From positions 1 through 58,400 of the forward strand of contig CALCHC010000112.1 of assembly GCA_937901335.1 (NCBI GenBank): DNA of 58,400 nucleotides, read 5' to 3'. The notes beneath the pieces were generated by a model. The model saw only the letters and a list, made by a program, of their open reading frames with translations, was not told the DNA's origin and made no database searches. Positions 16,118 to 25,871 of the stretch are shown here, in pieces. The translations under genes and the position numbers were made by a program. The stretch comes from an uncultured Phascolarctobacterium sp. GTDB taxonomy: Bacteria > Bacillota > Negativicutes > Acidaminococcales > Acidaminococcaceae. How positions within the stretch are numbered: position 1 is the stretch's first letter; each line of letters opens with the position of its first letter.

Positions 16118-19100
16118 CTAATTAATCTCTACACTTGCCAACGCAGGCAAATGCTTTTCAAGCCAAGCAAGAGCATCAATATTTAAACCAACAGTTCTAT
16201 AAATAATTTGCGGCTCTTTGCCTTGTTTATAAGTGAGCTTACCTTTACAAGCATTCATTAGTTTCATTAAAGCTTCCGGTAAAATCAAAGACTGCTCGCT
16301 GCAAGTAATGCGAATTTCACCAACACGTACGTTAATGCCACGAATCTTCATCAAACGGCACAAGCCACGTAACCCAGCCACACGCCACAAGTTTTCAACT
16401 TCTTCCGGCGGATTGCCAAAACGGTCAATGATTTCATCCAGCAAATCATCACGTTGAGCATATTCCACTTCTGCAAAACGACGATACAGTTCCATCTTAT
16501 AACGGGGGTCTGCAATATAATCGTCGGGAATGTATGCTTCCGCAGGAATTTCCAGTACAGGATCAGGTTCGGGAGCAGCAACTTCCACGCCAGTTTTAAG
16601 ACGTTTAATAGTTTGCTCCAACATTTCGCAATAAGCAGCAAAACCAATGCCTGTAATATGACCATGTTGTTCCGCCCCAAGCAGGTTACCTGCACCGCGA
16701 ATTTCCAAATCGCGCATAGCAATCTTAAAGCCAGCACCAAGCTCTGTAAAATCACGAATGGCTTGCAAACGCTTTTCTGCAATTTCACTAAGAGCTTTGT
16801 TAGGTTTATAAACGAAGTACGCGTAAGCCAAACGGGAACTTCTACCTACACGCCCACGCATTTGATAAAGTTGGGACAAGCCAAAGTTTTCTGCACCATC
16901 AATGATGATGGTATTTGCCAAAGGCACATCCAAACCATTTTCAATAATAGTTGTAGAAAGAAGCACATCACACTCACCCTCGTAAAAGGAAATCATAGCA
17001 TCTTCCAACATATACTCATTCATTTGCCCATGGGCAACCTTAATGCTAATACCAGGAACAAGCTTACGCAACTTAGCAGCAATCAGTTCCAAACCATTAA
17101 CTCGATTGTGAACATAATAGATTCTGCCGCCACGACGCAGCTCTCGTTCCAATGCTTCCTTAATCATTCCATCGTTATATTCTGCCACGAAAGTTTCTAC
17201 AGGCAATCTATCTTCCGGCGGAGTTTCGATAACGCTCATATCCCTGCCATTGACAAGTGCCATATGCAAAGTACGAGGAATAGGAGTAGCAGAAAGAGTA
17301 AGCACGTCTATACCAGTACGCCACTTCTTAATTTTTTCTTTTTGAGCAACACCAAAACGTTGCTCTTCATCTATGATTAATAGACCTAAATCCGGGAACA
17401 ATACATCTGCTTGCAAAAGACGGTGAGTACCAATCAAGATATCAACCTTGCCATCTTCCAAATCTTGCAAAATGCGACGTTGTTCCTTAGGAGTGCAAAA
17501 GCGGTTCAAAAGTTCAACATTCACCCCAAAATTACGGGTACGCTCTTTAAAAGTCAAGTAATGTTGTTGAGCGAGCACAGTAGTCGGAACCATAACTGCA
17601 ACTTGCTTACCATCCATTACACATTTAAAGGCAGCACGGATGGCAACTTCTGTTTTGCCAAAACCTACGTCACCACAAAGCAAACGTTCCATTGGTTGGG
17701 GTTGTTCCATATCCCTTTTAATTTCACTAATACATTTTAATTGGTCAGGAGTTTCTTCATAGGGGAACTGTTCTTCAAAATCCTTTTGCCATTCTGTATC
17801 AGGAGCAAAGGCATGACCGGGAAGTACTTGCCGTTGAGCATAAAGTCGCAACAATTCTTCTGCAAGTTCCGTAATCGCTTTGGCAGCTTTAGTAGTAGTA
17901 CGCTTCCAATCAGCGCCACCCATCTTGGACAAACGAGGAACAGATCCTTCACTGCCAACATATTTGTGGAGCATCCCAACTTGCTCAACAGGAACATACA
18001 ACTTATCTTCCCCTGCATAAGCAAGAAGCAAGTAATCTCGATGAACACCGCCAACTTCTACATTTTCTACGCCAATATAACGACCAATACCGTGAACCTT
18101 ATGAACAACGTAGTCCCCTGCTTTAATATCACTAAAGTATTGGAGCTGTTGACCTTGGTTCTTACTGTGCAGACGCTTACGCTTTTGCATACCGAAAATA
18201 TCATTTTCAGTTAGCAGTATCCAATTTTCATTCCAAAAGCGGAAGCCGTGATCTAAATCGCCATACATTACGTTAATAACGTTTTCCTGTACGGCTTCAT
18301 CTGCGTAAGTTGCGGGCAACTTGTAATTGCCAAGATTATCGGCAAAGCCCCGCGCCTTTACGCTACTACTCATCATAATGATAGGCGTAACGCCTTCACG
18401 CAGCCAACCTTCTAAATCGTCGGTCAGCATATTAATATTTTTATTGTAAGGAGCAACACTGCGAACAGGCACATTCACACTAGGCACGTCACGCAAAAAG
18501 CTGTGCGCCAATGCAGAAACTAAGAGTGCACGCTTACCACATTGCTCAATAATTTCTTCTTTATTAAATAGCTCTTCAGCGTGAGCTTTATTTTCTTTAT
18601 CAAGCTTTTCTAAAAGCTCAAAAATTTTTACAGGTTCATCTGCAACCACAATAGTAGAAGGTGCGCAGTAATCAAAAACAGAAGCAGTACATTCAGAGCT
18701 TTCTTCCATTACTAAGGGAGCAATCTTAATTTCATCTAAAGATTGGATGCTACGTTGATTGTTAATATCAAAACTACGCACTGCATCAATTTCATTATCG
18801 AACCATTCAATACGCACTGCTACATTGCTGTTAATAGGGAACACGTCTAAAATATCCCCACGCAAACAAAACTGCCCGATAGCATCTACCTGAGCGGTAC
18901 GTTCATAACCTAAAGCTACCAAGGTAGCGATAACTTCCTGTTGTTCTCGCTCTTCTCCCAAGTTAATTACAAGGTTCTTGTTAAAACTGCGAGGAACAAA
19001 TTGTTTTTGTTGCAAGGCTTCCGCAGTAATGAAAACTATACCACGCTCTTCCCCTTGCAAGAAACGTAATGCCGCCGCACGACCAGCCTGTACCTCCAAG

Positions 19101-19393
19101 CTTTGGGTGTCAGCCTGCACACGCGGCAAATTTACAGGATAAAGTTCTTGCATGGGCAAATCAGGATAAAAATAGTTTAACTCTCTGCGATAAGCACGAA
19201 TCTCTTCGCGAGAAGCTACCACAAAAGCTAAGCTGCCTTTTTCTCCCAAAATTTTATCTATAGCAACACAAAAGACCGGCTTGGAGCTTCCTCCCAACCC
19301 GGTTAAAATACATGCCTTTTGTTTTTGCTGATAGCTTGCCGCCTGTTTCACTTCTGCAACGGCAGTAAGCTGTTCCACTAATAAGTTCTTCAT
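16118..19393 (-). CDS. mfd: Transcription-repair coupling factor
   Basis: 1091 residues. The UvrB-like N-terminal part is followed by the RNA-polymerase-binding CarD-like domain (GDYVVHKVHGIGRYIGVENV, about 470-540). The RecG-like translocase has Walker A GDVGFGKTEVAIRAAF, IIDEEQRFGV, LSATPIPRTL and GRVGRSSRLAYAYF; a C-terminal TRCF domain closes it. It removes RNA polymerase stalled at lesions and recruits UvrA. I prefer ATG at 19393 (MKNLLVEQL) although its ribosome site is weak; a TTG 30 bases upstream is an alternative. First gene of the mfd-flippase-mazG operon. Confidence 0.95.
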   Translation of the reverse strand: MKNLLVEQLTAVAEVKQAASYQQKQKACILTGLGGSSKPVFCVAIDKILGEKGSLAFVVASREEIRAYRRELNYFYPDLPMQELYPVNLPRVQADTQSLEVQAGRAAALRFLQGEERGIVFITAEALQQKQFVPRSFNKNLVINLGEEREQQEVIATLVALGYERTAQVDAIGQFCLRGDILDVFPINSNVAVRIEWFDNEIDAVRSFDINNQRSIQSLDEIKIAPLVMEESSECTASVFDYCAPSTIVVADEPVKIFELLEKLDKENKAHAEELFNKEEIIEQCGKRALLVSALAHSFLRDVPSVNVPVRSVAPYNKNINMLTDDLEGWLREGVTPIIMMSSSVKARGFADNLGNYKLPATYADEAVQENVINVMYGDLDHGFRFWNENWILLTENDIFGMQKRKRLHSKNQGQQLQYFSDIKAGDYVVHKVHGIGRYIGVENVEVGGVHRDYLLLAYAGEDKLYVPVEQVGMLHKYVGSEGSVPRLSKMGGADWKRTTTKAAKAITELAEELLRLYAQRQVLPGHAFAPDTEWQKDFEEQFPYEETPDQLKCISEIKRDMEQPQPMERLLCGDVGFGKTEVAIRAAFKCVMDGKQVAVMVPTTVLAQQHYLTFKERTRNFGVNVELLNRFCTPKEQRRILQDLEDGKVDILIGTHRLLQADVLFPDLGLLIIDEEQRFGVAQKEKIKKWRTGIDVLTLSATPIPRTLHMALVNGRDMSVIETPPEDRLPVETFVAEYNDGMIKEALERELRRGGRIYYVHNRVNGLELIAAKLRKLVPGISIKVAHGQMNEYMLEDAMISFYEGECDVLLSTTIIENGLDVPLANTIIIDGAENFGLSQLYQMRGRVGRSSRLAYAYFVYKPNKALSEIAEKRLQAIRDFTELGAGFKIAMRDLEIRGAGNLLGAEQHGHITGIGFAAYCEMLEQTIKRLKTGVEVAAPEPDPVLEIPAEAYIPDDYIADPRYKMELYRRFAEVEYAQRDDLLDEIIDRFGNPPEEVENLWRVAGLRGLCRLMKIRGINVRVGEIRITCSEQSLILPEALMKLMNACKGKLTYKQGKEPQIIYRTVGLNIDALAWLEKHLPALASVEIN

Positions 19394-19443
19394 TTTAGAT
19401 AACCATAGCGACTTACGCCGCAAAATTTATTTAAACTACATTC

Positions 19444-19449
19444 ATTATA
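19444..19449 (-). promoter_or_regulatory. Extended -10 promoter of mfd
   Basis: TGTTATAAT on the minus strand gives a perfect -10 with the extended TGn; the -35 region is poor. It lies just past the glpX terminator. Confidence 0.55.
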
Positions 19450-19473
19450 ACACAAACAGTCTCTAAAAAAATA

Positions 19474-19503
19474 AAAGGCTATCTCTTTTTTGAGATAGCC
19501 TTT
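19474..19503 (-). terminator. Terminator after glpX
   Basis: Twelve-bp perfect stem AAAGGCTATCTC/GAGATAGCCTTT with a 6-base loop, followed on the minus strand by TATTTTTTT. Confidence 0.92.
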
Positions 19504-19513
19504 GTAATTTGTA

Positions 19514-20476
19514 TTAGAGTTTAACTTCGAAATCTTTTCTTTCCAGATTGTGGATAGCATCAACAAAACGAACAGTACCGGTTTTGTAACGAGCGGAAAT
19601 GGTATGGGTACGAACACCGCCATTGAAGAAACGGAGACCATTGAGCATGTTGCAGTTGGTAATACCAGTTGCAGTAAACATGCAGTCATCGCCTTTAACC
19701 ATGTCTTCCAAAGTCAATACTTGGTTAACATCGGTAATACCCATTTCGTGACAGCGTCTAAGTTGTTCTTCATCTTCCGGGAAGAGACGACCTTGCATAT
19801 CGCCACCCAAGCATTTAACTGCTACTGCAGCAAGTACGCCTTCGGGAGCGCCGCCACGGCCAATGTACATATGAACGCCACTGCCTTCTACACAAGCTTC
19901 AACAACAGGGTTAACGTCACCGTCAGTGATGAGGGAGATGCGAGCGCCAGCTTCGCGAACTTCACGAATGATATCAGCATGACGTTCACGATCAAGAACT
20001 ACTACGTTCAAGTCAGCGATTTCGCGATCCAAAGCTTTAGCTACACGAGCCAAGTTTTCTTTTACAGGAGCATTAATATCTATGCAACCTTTAGCACGAG
20101 GACCTACAGCGATTTTGTCCATATACATATCAGGAGCATGGAGCAAGCAGCCTTTGGGAGCAATCGCAATTACAGCAATAGCACCGTTTTGACCTTTTGC
20201 AGTCAGGTTAGTACCTTCAACGGGGTCAACAGCAATGTCAACTTCCGGTCCGCCAGCACCAACTTTTTCACCAATGTAGAGCATCGGAGCTTCGTCCATT
20301 TCGCCTTCGCCAATTACAACAGTACCGCTGATGTTAACGGTATCAAACATTTGGCGCATAGCGTCTACTGCCAAACCGTCAGCACCATTTTTATCGCCTT
20401 TACCAATCAAACGACCGCAAGCTACAGCTGCAGCTTCAGTAACGCGTACAAATTCCATAGATAATTCTCTATCCAT
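19514..20476 (-). CDS. glpX: Class II fructose-1,6-bisphosphatase
   Basis: 320 residues. Gluconeogenic removal of the C1 phosphate; metal dependent. Motifs: IGEGEMDEAPMLYIGE, the DPVEGT metal/substrate site, ITDGDVNPVVEA and YIGRGGAPEGVLAAVA, all typical of GlpX. Fits an organism that must build sugars from organic acids. ATG at 20476 has AAGGAG about 11 bases upstream. Own promoter 20520-20548 separates it from the sppA-yip1 pair. Confidence 0.95.
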   Translation of the reverse strand: MDRELSMEFVRVTEAAAVACGRLIGKGDKNGADGLAVDAMRQMFDTVNISGTVVIGEGEMDEAPMLYIGEKVGAGGPEVDIAVDPVEGTNLTAKGQNGAIAVIAIAPKGCLLHAPDMYMDKIAVGPRAKGCIDINAPVKENLARVAKALDREIADLNVVVLDRERHADIIREVREAGARISLITDGDVNPVVEACVEGSGVHMYIGRGGAPEGVLAAVAVKCLGGDMQGRLFPEDEEQLRRCHEMGITDVNQVLTLEDMVKGDDCMFTATGITNCNMLNGLRFFNGGVRTHTISARYKTGTVRFVDAIHNLERKDFEVKL

Positions 20477-20519
20477 TACTTACACCACTCCTTGTGAAAT
20501 ATTCTTAATACCTCTGTTT

Positions 20520-20548
20520 ATTATGACACTTTCCAATTATTTACGCAA
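20520..20548 (-). promoter_or_regulatory. Promoter of glpX
   Basis: TTGCGT (20543-20548), 17-base spacer, CATAAT (20520-20525) on the minus strand. Confidence 0.6.
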
Positions 20549-20560
20549 CAGTAAATCTCC

Positions 20561-21124
20561 TTAGAAATGTCTGAGGAGCAGGTTAAAACCTACCTGCCAA
20601 GGTAAAACAACAACAATATAAACCAGCAACAAACTAAACAGAACAGTTGCCGCCGCGCGTTTAAAATCTATTATGTACACGACCTCTAAGGAGCGTACTA
20701 ATAAATACAACATCCAACAACACCCTATTAGTGTTACAGCTGCTAAAAACAGTAACCCATCAAGGCCAAGCTTCCCTGCCAATAATGCGCAGGGAGTAAG
20801 CACAAGAAATGGTAGTGTTGTATAACCAAGTAGGCACACAAGCCCTTTAGCATCCCCTGCAAGAGCGCCAAAGGTTTCCAAAATACCATGAAGCAAAAAG
20901 CCATACATCGACAAAGCTGCACCTAAAATAATAATCAAGGCAGCAACAATGGCGAACCTTACTTCCAAAGGTTCATGGATAAGCCAGGAATTGGATACAA
21001 CACCTGTAAACAAGCCAACACTAAGAGTGTAATAGAAGCCGCTACGCCATAAGCAAGGCTGTTTCACAAGGGCAGTCATACCAGCTCTTGTTTCAAACAG
21101 CACATCAAAGGTTTTGCGCCTCAT
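20561..21124 (-). CDS. Yip1-family integral membrane protein
   Basis: 187 residues with five predicted membrane helices separated by short loops (FYYTLSVGLFTGVV, FAIVAALIIILGAALSMY, LVCLLGYTTLPFLVLTP, LLFLAAVTLIGCCWMLYLL, AAATVLFSLLLVYIVVVLPW). The TTLPFLVLTP pattern after helix 2-3 is what Yip1/YIPF-domain proteins show. Exact function is unknown. It starts 5 bases after the sppA stop, so the two are co-translated. Confidence 0.7.
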   Translation of the reverse strand: MRRKTFDVLFETRAGMTALVKQPCLWRSGFYYTLSVGLFTGVVSNSWLIHEPLEVRFAIVAALIIILGAALSMYGFLLHGILETFGALAGDAKGLVCLLGYTTLPFLVLTPCALLAGKLGLDGLLFLAAVTLIGCCWMLYLLVRSLEVVYIIDFKRAAATVLFSLLLVYIVVVLPWQVGFNLLLRHF

Positions 21125-21129
21125 TCAGC

Positions 21130-22059
21130 TCACCTCGCTATACGGGGAGAAGCACCCAAATCACCTAATACTTGTTCAAAAAATTGTACCTTCAAGGTTT
21201 TAGCGATTTCTGCACCTAAAAGAATTTCCCAAGGTTGTTTTTGTTCTCTTTCTTTTACAGGGGGAATGCCGTCAAAACCAGCCATTCTACCAGTTGCTTC
21301 CAAAGCATCGTAGTAGTTGCCAACTTCGTCAATCAAGCCAATGTTTTTTGCTTGAGCGCCAGTGTAGATGCGACCATCTGCATAGGAGCGCAATTTGCCG
21401 GCATCCATTTTACGACCTGCTGCTACAGTTGCAATAAAGTCTTCGTAAATTTCGTTAACGATGCGTTGCAAAATAGCTTTTTCTTCTTCGGTCATAGGTC
21501 TGTCAGTACTCATAATATCTTTAAAAGTACCGCTCTTAATTTTACCGGTGCTAATGCCAATTTTCTTGAACAATTCTTCTGTGTTCATATAAGGCATATA
21601 TACGCCAATACTACCGGTTAAAGTAGTAGAGTTTGCATAAATTTTATCGCTGGCACATGCAGCAATCCAGTAAGCCGCGCTTGCACCCATATCGCCCATA
21701 GTAGAAACAATGGGTTTATTAGTTTTTTCTTTAAAGCGAATCAGCTCACGACCAATTTCTTCTGCAGCAGTTGCACTACCGCCGCCGGAATCAATACGCA
21801 ACACCAAAGCCTTAACAGAATCATCTTCTGCAGCCTCGCGAATTTGACGCATTACGCTACCACTGGTCACGCCTGTAGTTTGGTTAAACAAAGTATCTTC
21901 GCCGTCACCACTCATGATGGGTCCTTGGATATTAATCACTGCAACCCTGTCAGGAATGGAAACAGTCTTTTCATCGTTGTTATTCCCTTTTAAAAGAGAA
22001 ACAACAAAGCTCAATATTGCGATAAGCAATATGGCACTAACAAATAACTTCTTTAACAT
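21130..22059 (-). CDS. sppA: Signal peptide peptidase SppA, 36-kDa type
   Basis: 309 residues. N-terminal membrane anchor (about 5-22), then a ClpP-like serine protease fold with the Ser of MGDMGASAAYWIA and the Lys of GKIKSGTFKDIM as the probable Ser/Lys pair; LTGSIGVYM lies between. Degrades signal peptides left in the membrane. The pyrG terminator ends only about 20 bases before its start, so no room exists for a separate promoter there. Confidence 0.93.
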   Translation of the reverse strand: MLKKLFVSAILLIAILSFVVSLLKGNNNDEKTVSIPDRVAVINIQGPIMSGDGEDTLFNQTTGVTSGSVMRQIREAAEDDSVKALVLRIDSGGGSATAAEEIGRELIRFKEKTNKPIVSTMGDMGASAAYWIAACASDKIYANSTTLTGSIGVYMPYMNTEELFKKIGISTGKIKSGTFKDIMSTDRPMTEEEKAILQRIVNEIYEDFIATVAAGRKMDAGKLRSYADGRIYTGAQAKNIGLIDEVGNYYDALEATGRMAGFDGIPPVKEREQKQPWEILLGAEIAKTLKVQFFEQVLGDLGASPRIAR

Positions 22060-22080
22060 ATTGTACTCCTTGTAAAAAAA

Positions 22081-22104
22081 GCAGACTGCATTTATACAGT
22101 CTGC
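22081..22104 (-). terminator. Terminator after pyrG
   Basis: Eight-bp stem GCAGACTG/CAGTCTGC with an 8-base loop, followed on the minus strand by TTTTTTTAC. Confidence 0.88.
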
Positions 22105-22117
22105 TTTTTAGACGCAA

Positions 22118-23734
22118 TTATTTTTGTTCCTTCAAAGCAGCTGCGATGAAATCACGGAACAAGGGATGGGGATTGGTCGGGCGGGATTTCAATTCCGGAT
22201 GGAATTGTACGCCTACGAACCAAGGATGAACGGATTCAGGCAATTCTACGATTTCTACCAAACGACCGTTGGGCAGAGCACCAGCGATTACCAGACCATT
22301 TTTTTCTAATTCTTCACGGAACGCGTTATTTACTTCATAACGGTTACGATGACGTTCGTAAATCAATGCTTCGCCATAAGCTTTTTCGGTGAAGCTGCCA
22401 GCAACAACTTTGCAAGGATACAATCCTAGACGCATAGCACCTTTTTCTTCAACATCTTTTTGTTCAGGAACAATGTCGATTACCGGATAAGCAGTTTCGG
22501 GTTTAGCTTCAGTAGTATTAGCATCAGCCATACCGATATGACGAGCATATTCTACAACTGCGCATTGCATACCCAAGCAAATGCCGAAGAAGGGAACTTT
22601 ATTTTCGCGAGCATATTTAATAGCAGAGATTTTGCCTTCCAAGCCTTTGTCACCAAAGCCACCGGGAACGAGGATTGCATCAACGCCTTTAAGTTCAGCT
22701 TCAAGGTCAACTTCGCCAGTTTCAGCAAGTTCTGCGTTAATCCATTTGATTTCCAAGTTAGCTTCGTTAGCCATAGCAGCGTGACGGAGAGCTTCGGTCA
22801 AGCTGATGTAGGAGTCTTGCAGTTCAACGTATTTACCAACTACGCCCAAAGTAACTTTGCGGTCGTATTCTTTCAGCATACGTTCAACCATATCGTGCCA
22901 TTCGTCCATGTTCAAGGGGTGGTTGGTTACATCAACATCAAGTTTACGCAATACAACTTCGTCCAAGCCTTGTTTTTCGAGGAGAACGGGAACTTCATAA
23001 ATGCTACGTGCGGTCAAGTTTTGGAATACAGCATCAGCATCTACGTCGCAGAACATAGCCATTTTTTCGCACATATCTTGGGGAATAGGTTGTGCGCTGC
23101 GGCAGATGAGGATATCCGGTTGAATACCCAAGCTGCGCAATTCTTTTACGCTGTGTTGAGTCGGTTTAGTTTTGAGTTCGCCTGCACCGGTTACGAAGGG
23201 AACCAAGGTAACGTGGATGTAGAGGCAGTCGTTACGACCAACATGTTTTTTAACTTGGCGGATAGCTTCGAGGAAGGGCAAACCTTCGATATCGCCTACA
23301 GTACCACCAATTTCAGTAATTACGAAGTCAGCATTGTCTTCGCGACCAGCGCGGAAAATGCGTTCTTTAATTTCGTTAGTAACGTGAGGAATAACTTGTA
23401 CGGTGCCACCGCCATATTCGCCACGACGATCTTTGTTCAGAACAGCAACATAGATTTTGCCAGCGGTGCTGCTAGAAGCTTTGGACAGGTTAACATCAGC
23501 AAAACGTTCATAGTGACCCAAGTCCAAGTCAGTTTCTGCACCATCATCAGTTACGAAAACTTCGCCATGTTGCAAAGGATTCATATTGGTGGGGTCAACG
23601 TTAAGATACGGATCTAATTTTTGAAGGGTTACTTTAAAACCGCGGCTCTTCAGCAAGCGACCCAAGGAAGCTGCAGTAATACCTTTACCTAAAGAAGAAA
23701 CTACGCCGCCGGTTACGAAGATATATTTTGTCAT
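22118..23734 (-). CDS. pyrG: CTP synthase (glutamine hydrolysing)
   Basis: 538 residues, standard length. N-terminal synthetase begins KYIFVTGGVVSSLGKGITAA, with HYERF, ITEIGGTVGDIE and the UTP/CTP site; the C-terminal glutaminase has GGFGDKG, FFGICLGMQ with the catalytic Cys, and QFHPELKSRP with His and Glu. Converts UTP to CTP. Third gene of the DUF1934-argS-pyrG unit, 28 bases after argS. No pyrG-type attenuator with a 5' G-run is seen in that short gap. Confidence 0.97.
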   Translation of the reverse strand: MTKYIFVTGGVVSSLGKGITAASLGRLLKSRGFKVTLQKLDPYLNVDPTNMNPLQHGEVFVTDDGAETDLDLGHYERFADVNLSKASSSTAGKIYVAVLNKDRRGEYGGGTVQVIPHVTNEIKERIFRAGREDNADFVITEIGGTVGDIEGLPFLEAIRQVKKHVGRNDCLYIHVTLVPFVTGAGELKTKPTQHSVKELRSLGIQPDILICRSAQPIPQDMCEKMAMFCDVDADAVFQNLTARSIYEVPVLLEKQGLDEVVLRKLDVDVTNHPLNMDEWHDMVERMLKEYDRKVTLGVVGKYVELQDSYISLTEALRHAAMANEANLEIKWINAELAETGEVDLEAELKGVDAILVPGGFGDKGLEGKISAIKYARENKVPFFGICLGMQCAVVEYARHIGMADANTTEAKPETAYPVIDIVPEQKDVEEKGAMRLGLYPCKVVAGSFTEKAYGEALIYERHRNRYEVNNAFREELEKNGLVIAGALPNGRLVEIVELPESVHPWFVGVQFHPELKSRPTNPHPLFRDFIAAALKEQK

Positions 23735-23762
23735 GATTACCTATCCCTTTCTATTTGTATTC

Positions 23763-25427
23763 TTACATTCTTTCAGGTGCAGATACACCAAGAATGCCTA
23801 AAGCGTGTCTAATAACATGACCTACGGTTTTAACCAAAGCGATACGAGCTTGTTGCAAGTCGCTATCTACACCCAAGATTCTGCATTGGTTGTAGAAGGA
23901 GTGGAACAAACCAGCCAAATCATGTACATAATGTGCAACACGATGTACTGCACGTTCTTTAGCTGCGCCAGCCAGCATTTCAGGATATTCACCTAATTTT
24001 TTAATAAGTTCAAGCTCGCTTGCTTCAGTCATGGTGTTCAATTTAGCTTCAGCTGCAGGCATTACCACAATGCCAGCTTCTTCCAATTGACGCATGATGC
24101 TGCAAATACGTGCATGAGCATATTGGATGTAGTAAACAGGGTTTTCGTTAGATTTTTCAGTTGCCAAAGTCAAATCGAAATCCAATTGGCTATCGATGGA
24201 GCGCATTACAAAGAAGAAACGTGCTGCATCAGTGCCAACTTCTTCAATCAATTCATTCAAGGTTACGCTTTGACCGGTACGTTTGGACATTTTAACCAGT
24301 TCGCCATTACGGTACAAGCTTACCATTTGCAGGATGAGCACTTCCAATTGGTCAGGGTGATAACCCAATGCACCAACAGCAGCTTTCATACGAGCAATGT
24401 AACCATGGTGGTCAGCGCCCCACAAATTGATTACTCTATCAAAACCACGTGCATATTTATCTTGGTGGTATGCGATGTCCGCTGCAAAGTAAGTGGGAAC
24501 ACCGTTATCACGAATAACTACGCGGTCTTTATCGTCGCCATATTCAGTAGCTTTCAACCACAGAGCGCCATCTTGTTCATACAAGTAACCGCGTTCAGTT
24601 AAAAGGTCGCAAGCACTGTGAATAGCTTTTGCGTCATGCAAGGTTTGTTCGCTAAACCATTCATCATAAGTTACATTGAAAGCTTCCAAGTCTTCTTTGA
24701 GAGCTGCCAATTTTTCTTTGAGAGCAATGGTGCGGAACTCTTGTAAACGTTCTTCTTCACTCATATTGAGGAATTTATCACCATAGATACGCACAATGCG
24801 TTCTGCAGTTTCAATAATATCGTAACCGTGGTAGCCGTTTTCCGGGAATTCTACAGTTTGACCGAGTTTTTCCAAGTAACGTGCGTTTACGGAAGCAGCA
24901 AGGTTATTAATTTGGTTGCCTGCATCGTTGATGTAGTATTCACGGCTAACATTCATGCCTGCCGCTTTCATCAAGTTTGCCAAAGCACTGCCTACTGCCG
25001 CGCCACGACCATGACCTACATGCAAAGGACCGGTGGGGTTAGCACTTACATATTCCAATTGGATTTTTTCTTTGCAGTCGCTTACCAGATTACCATAGTT
25101 TTCGCCTTCAGCAATGATGCCTGCCAACATATCGTACATCCAGTCTTGCTTCAAATAAAAGTTAATAAAGCCGGGGCCTGCAATTTCCATTTTTTCTACA
25201 TAAGCACAGTCCATATTATCTACAACTGCTTGAGCAATCATACGGGGGTTGCATTTCAAAGCACGAGCAGATTGCATTGCGAAGTTGGTTGCAAAATCAC
25301 CAAATTCTTTTTGGGGAGGTACTTCCAACAATACCTCCGGCAACTCGCCGCCTTTAACAGTGCCCTCATCAATTGCCTTTTGTGCCGCAGCTTTAATAGC
25401 CGTAGCCAAAATTTGTTTAATGTCCAC
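23763..25427 (-). CDS. argS: Arginine-tRNA ligase
   Basis: 554 residues. Class I synthetase: the ArgRS-specific N-terminal Add-1 domain is followed by ANPTGPLHVGHGRGAAVG containing the HIGH equivalent (HVGH), YINDAGNQI, the KMSKRTGQSVTL motif and a DALR anticodon domain with YVHDLAGLFHSFYNQCRILG. I place the start at GTG 25427 (VDIKQILA), 9 bases after GAGGAGG; a TTG 18 bases upstream lies inside that ribosome site. The start overlaps the end of the DUF1934 gene by 11 bases, giving translational coupling. Confidence 0.95.
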   Translation of the reverse strand: MDIKQILATAIKAAAQKAIDEGTVKGGELPEVLLEVPPQKEFGDFATNFAMQSARALKCNPRMIAQAVVDNMDCAYVEKMEIAGPGFINFYLKQDWMYDMLAGIIAEGENYGNLVSDCKEKIQLEYVSANPTGPLHVGHGRGAAVGSALANLMKAAGMNVSREYYINDAGNQINNLAASVNARYLEKLGQTVEFPENGYHGYDIIETAERIVRIYGDKFLNMSEEERLQEFRTIALKEKLAALKEDLEAFNVTYDEWFSEQTLHDAKAIHSACDLLTERGYLYEQDGALWLKATEYGDDKDRVVIRDNGVPTYFAADIAYHQDKYARGFDRVINLWGADHHGYIARMKAAVGALGYHPDQLEVLILQMVSLYRNGELVKMSKRTGQSVTLNELIEEVGTDAARFFFVMRSIDSQLDFDLTLATEKSNENPVYYIQYAHARICSIMRQLEEAGIVVMPAAEAKLNTMTEASELELIKKLGEYPEMLAGAAKERAVHRVAHYVHDLAGLFHSFYNQCRILGVDSDLQQARIALVKTVGHVIRHALGILGVSAPERM

Positions 25428-25851
25428 CTTTCGTGTCCTCCTCAATCTCTATTAAAATCTTCATATCACCATAGGGTTGTCCACTGTGGGAAAGGGAATA
25501 TTCTATTTCTAAATTCCAAACACCTTTGCGGAACCCTGTATAAAGATACTTGGTTGCAGTTTCCAAAGGAATCTTGAGATAAGGAGTTTGATAAAGACTT
25601 TTATCTACCAATCCTTGACAAAATTCCTGGCGATGATCTAAAGTGCCACTACGCAAAATGATTATTCTTTCATCATTCCATTTAATAGTGGTCTTGGTCC
25701 CTTCCAGTCCGGTAACTTCGCTTTCTTCATAGAAAACATAATTGGTACCGTTCTTTTCAGCCATACGTCCGAAGCAGATTTGTTCAGACGGTTGCTGCTT
25801 ACCATTTTCATCTTTTACAGAGCTTATAATGCGTATTTTTACAGGTTTCAT
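25417..25851 (-). CDS. DUF1934 (YwiB-like) beta-barrel protein
   Basis: 144 residues, mostly beta strand by eye: KPVKIRIISSV, TNYVFYEESEVTGLEGTKTT, RIIILRSGTL, then TPYLKIPLETATKYLYTGF and WNLEIEYSLSHSGQPYGDMK. This is the pattern of DUF1934, a lipocalin-like small family; YwiB of Bacillus also lies directly before argS. Function unknown. It is the first gene after a strong promoter (25988-26016) and a structured 130-base leader. Confidence 0.85.
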   Translation of the reverse strand: MKPVKIRIISSVKDENGKQQPSEQICFGRMAEKNGTNYVFYEESEVTGLEGTKTTIKWNDERIIILRSGTLDHRQEFCQGLVDKSLYQTPYLKIPLETATKYLYTGFRKGVWNLEIEYSLSHSGQPYGDMKILIEIEEDTKGGH

Positions 25852-25871
25852 TTACTTCTCCGCAAACACAT

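Noticed and set aside
16454..17380. A 308-codon plus-strand frame
   Set aside because: Antisense shadow of mfd.
22460..23617. A 385-codon plus-strand frame
   Set aside because: Antisense shadow of pyrG; no recognisable protein features.
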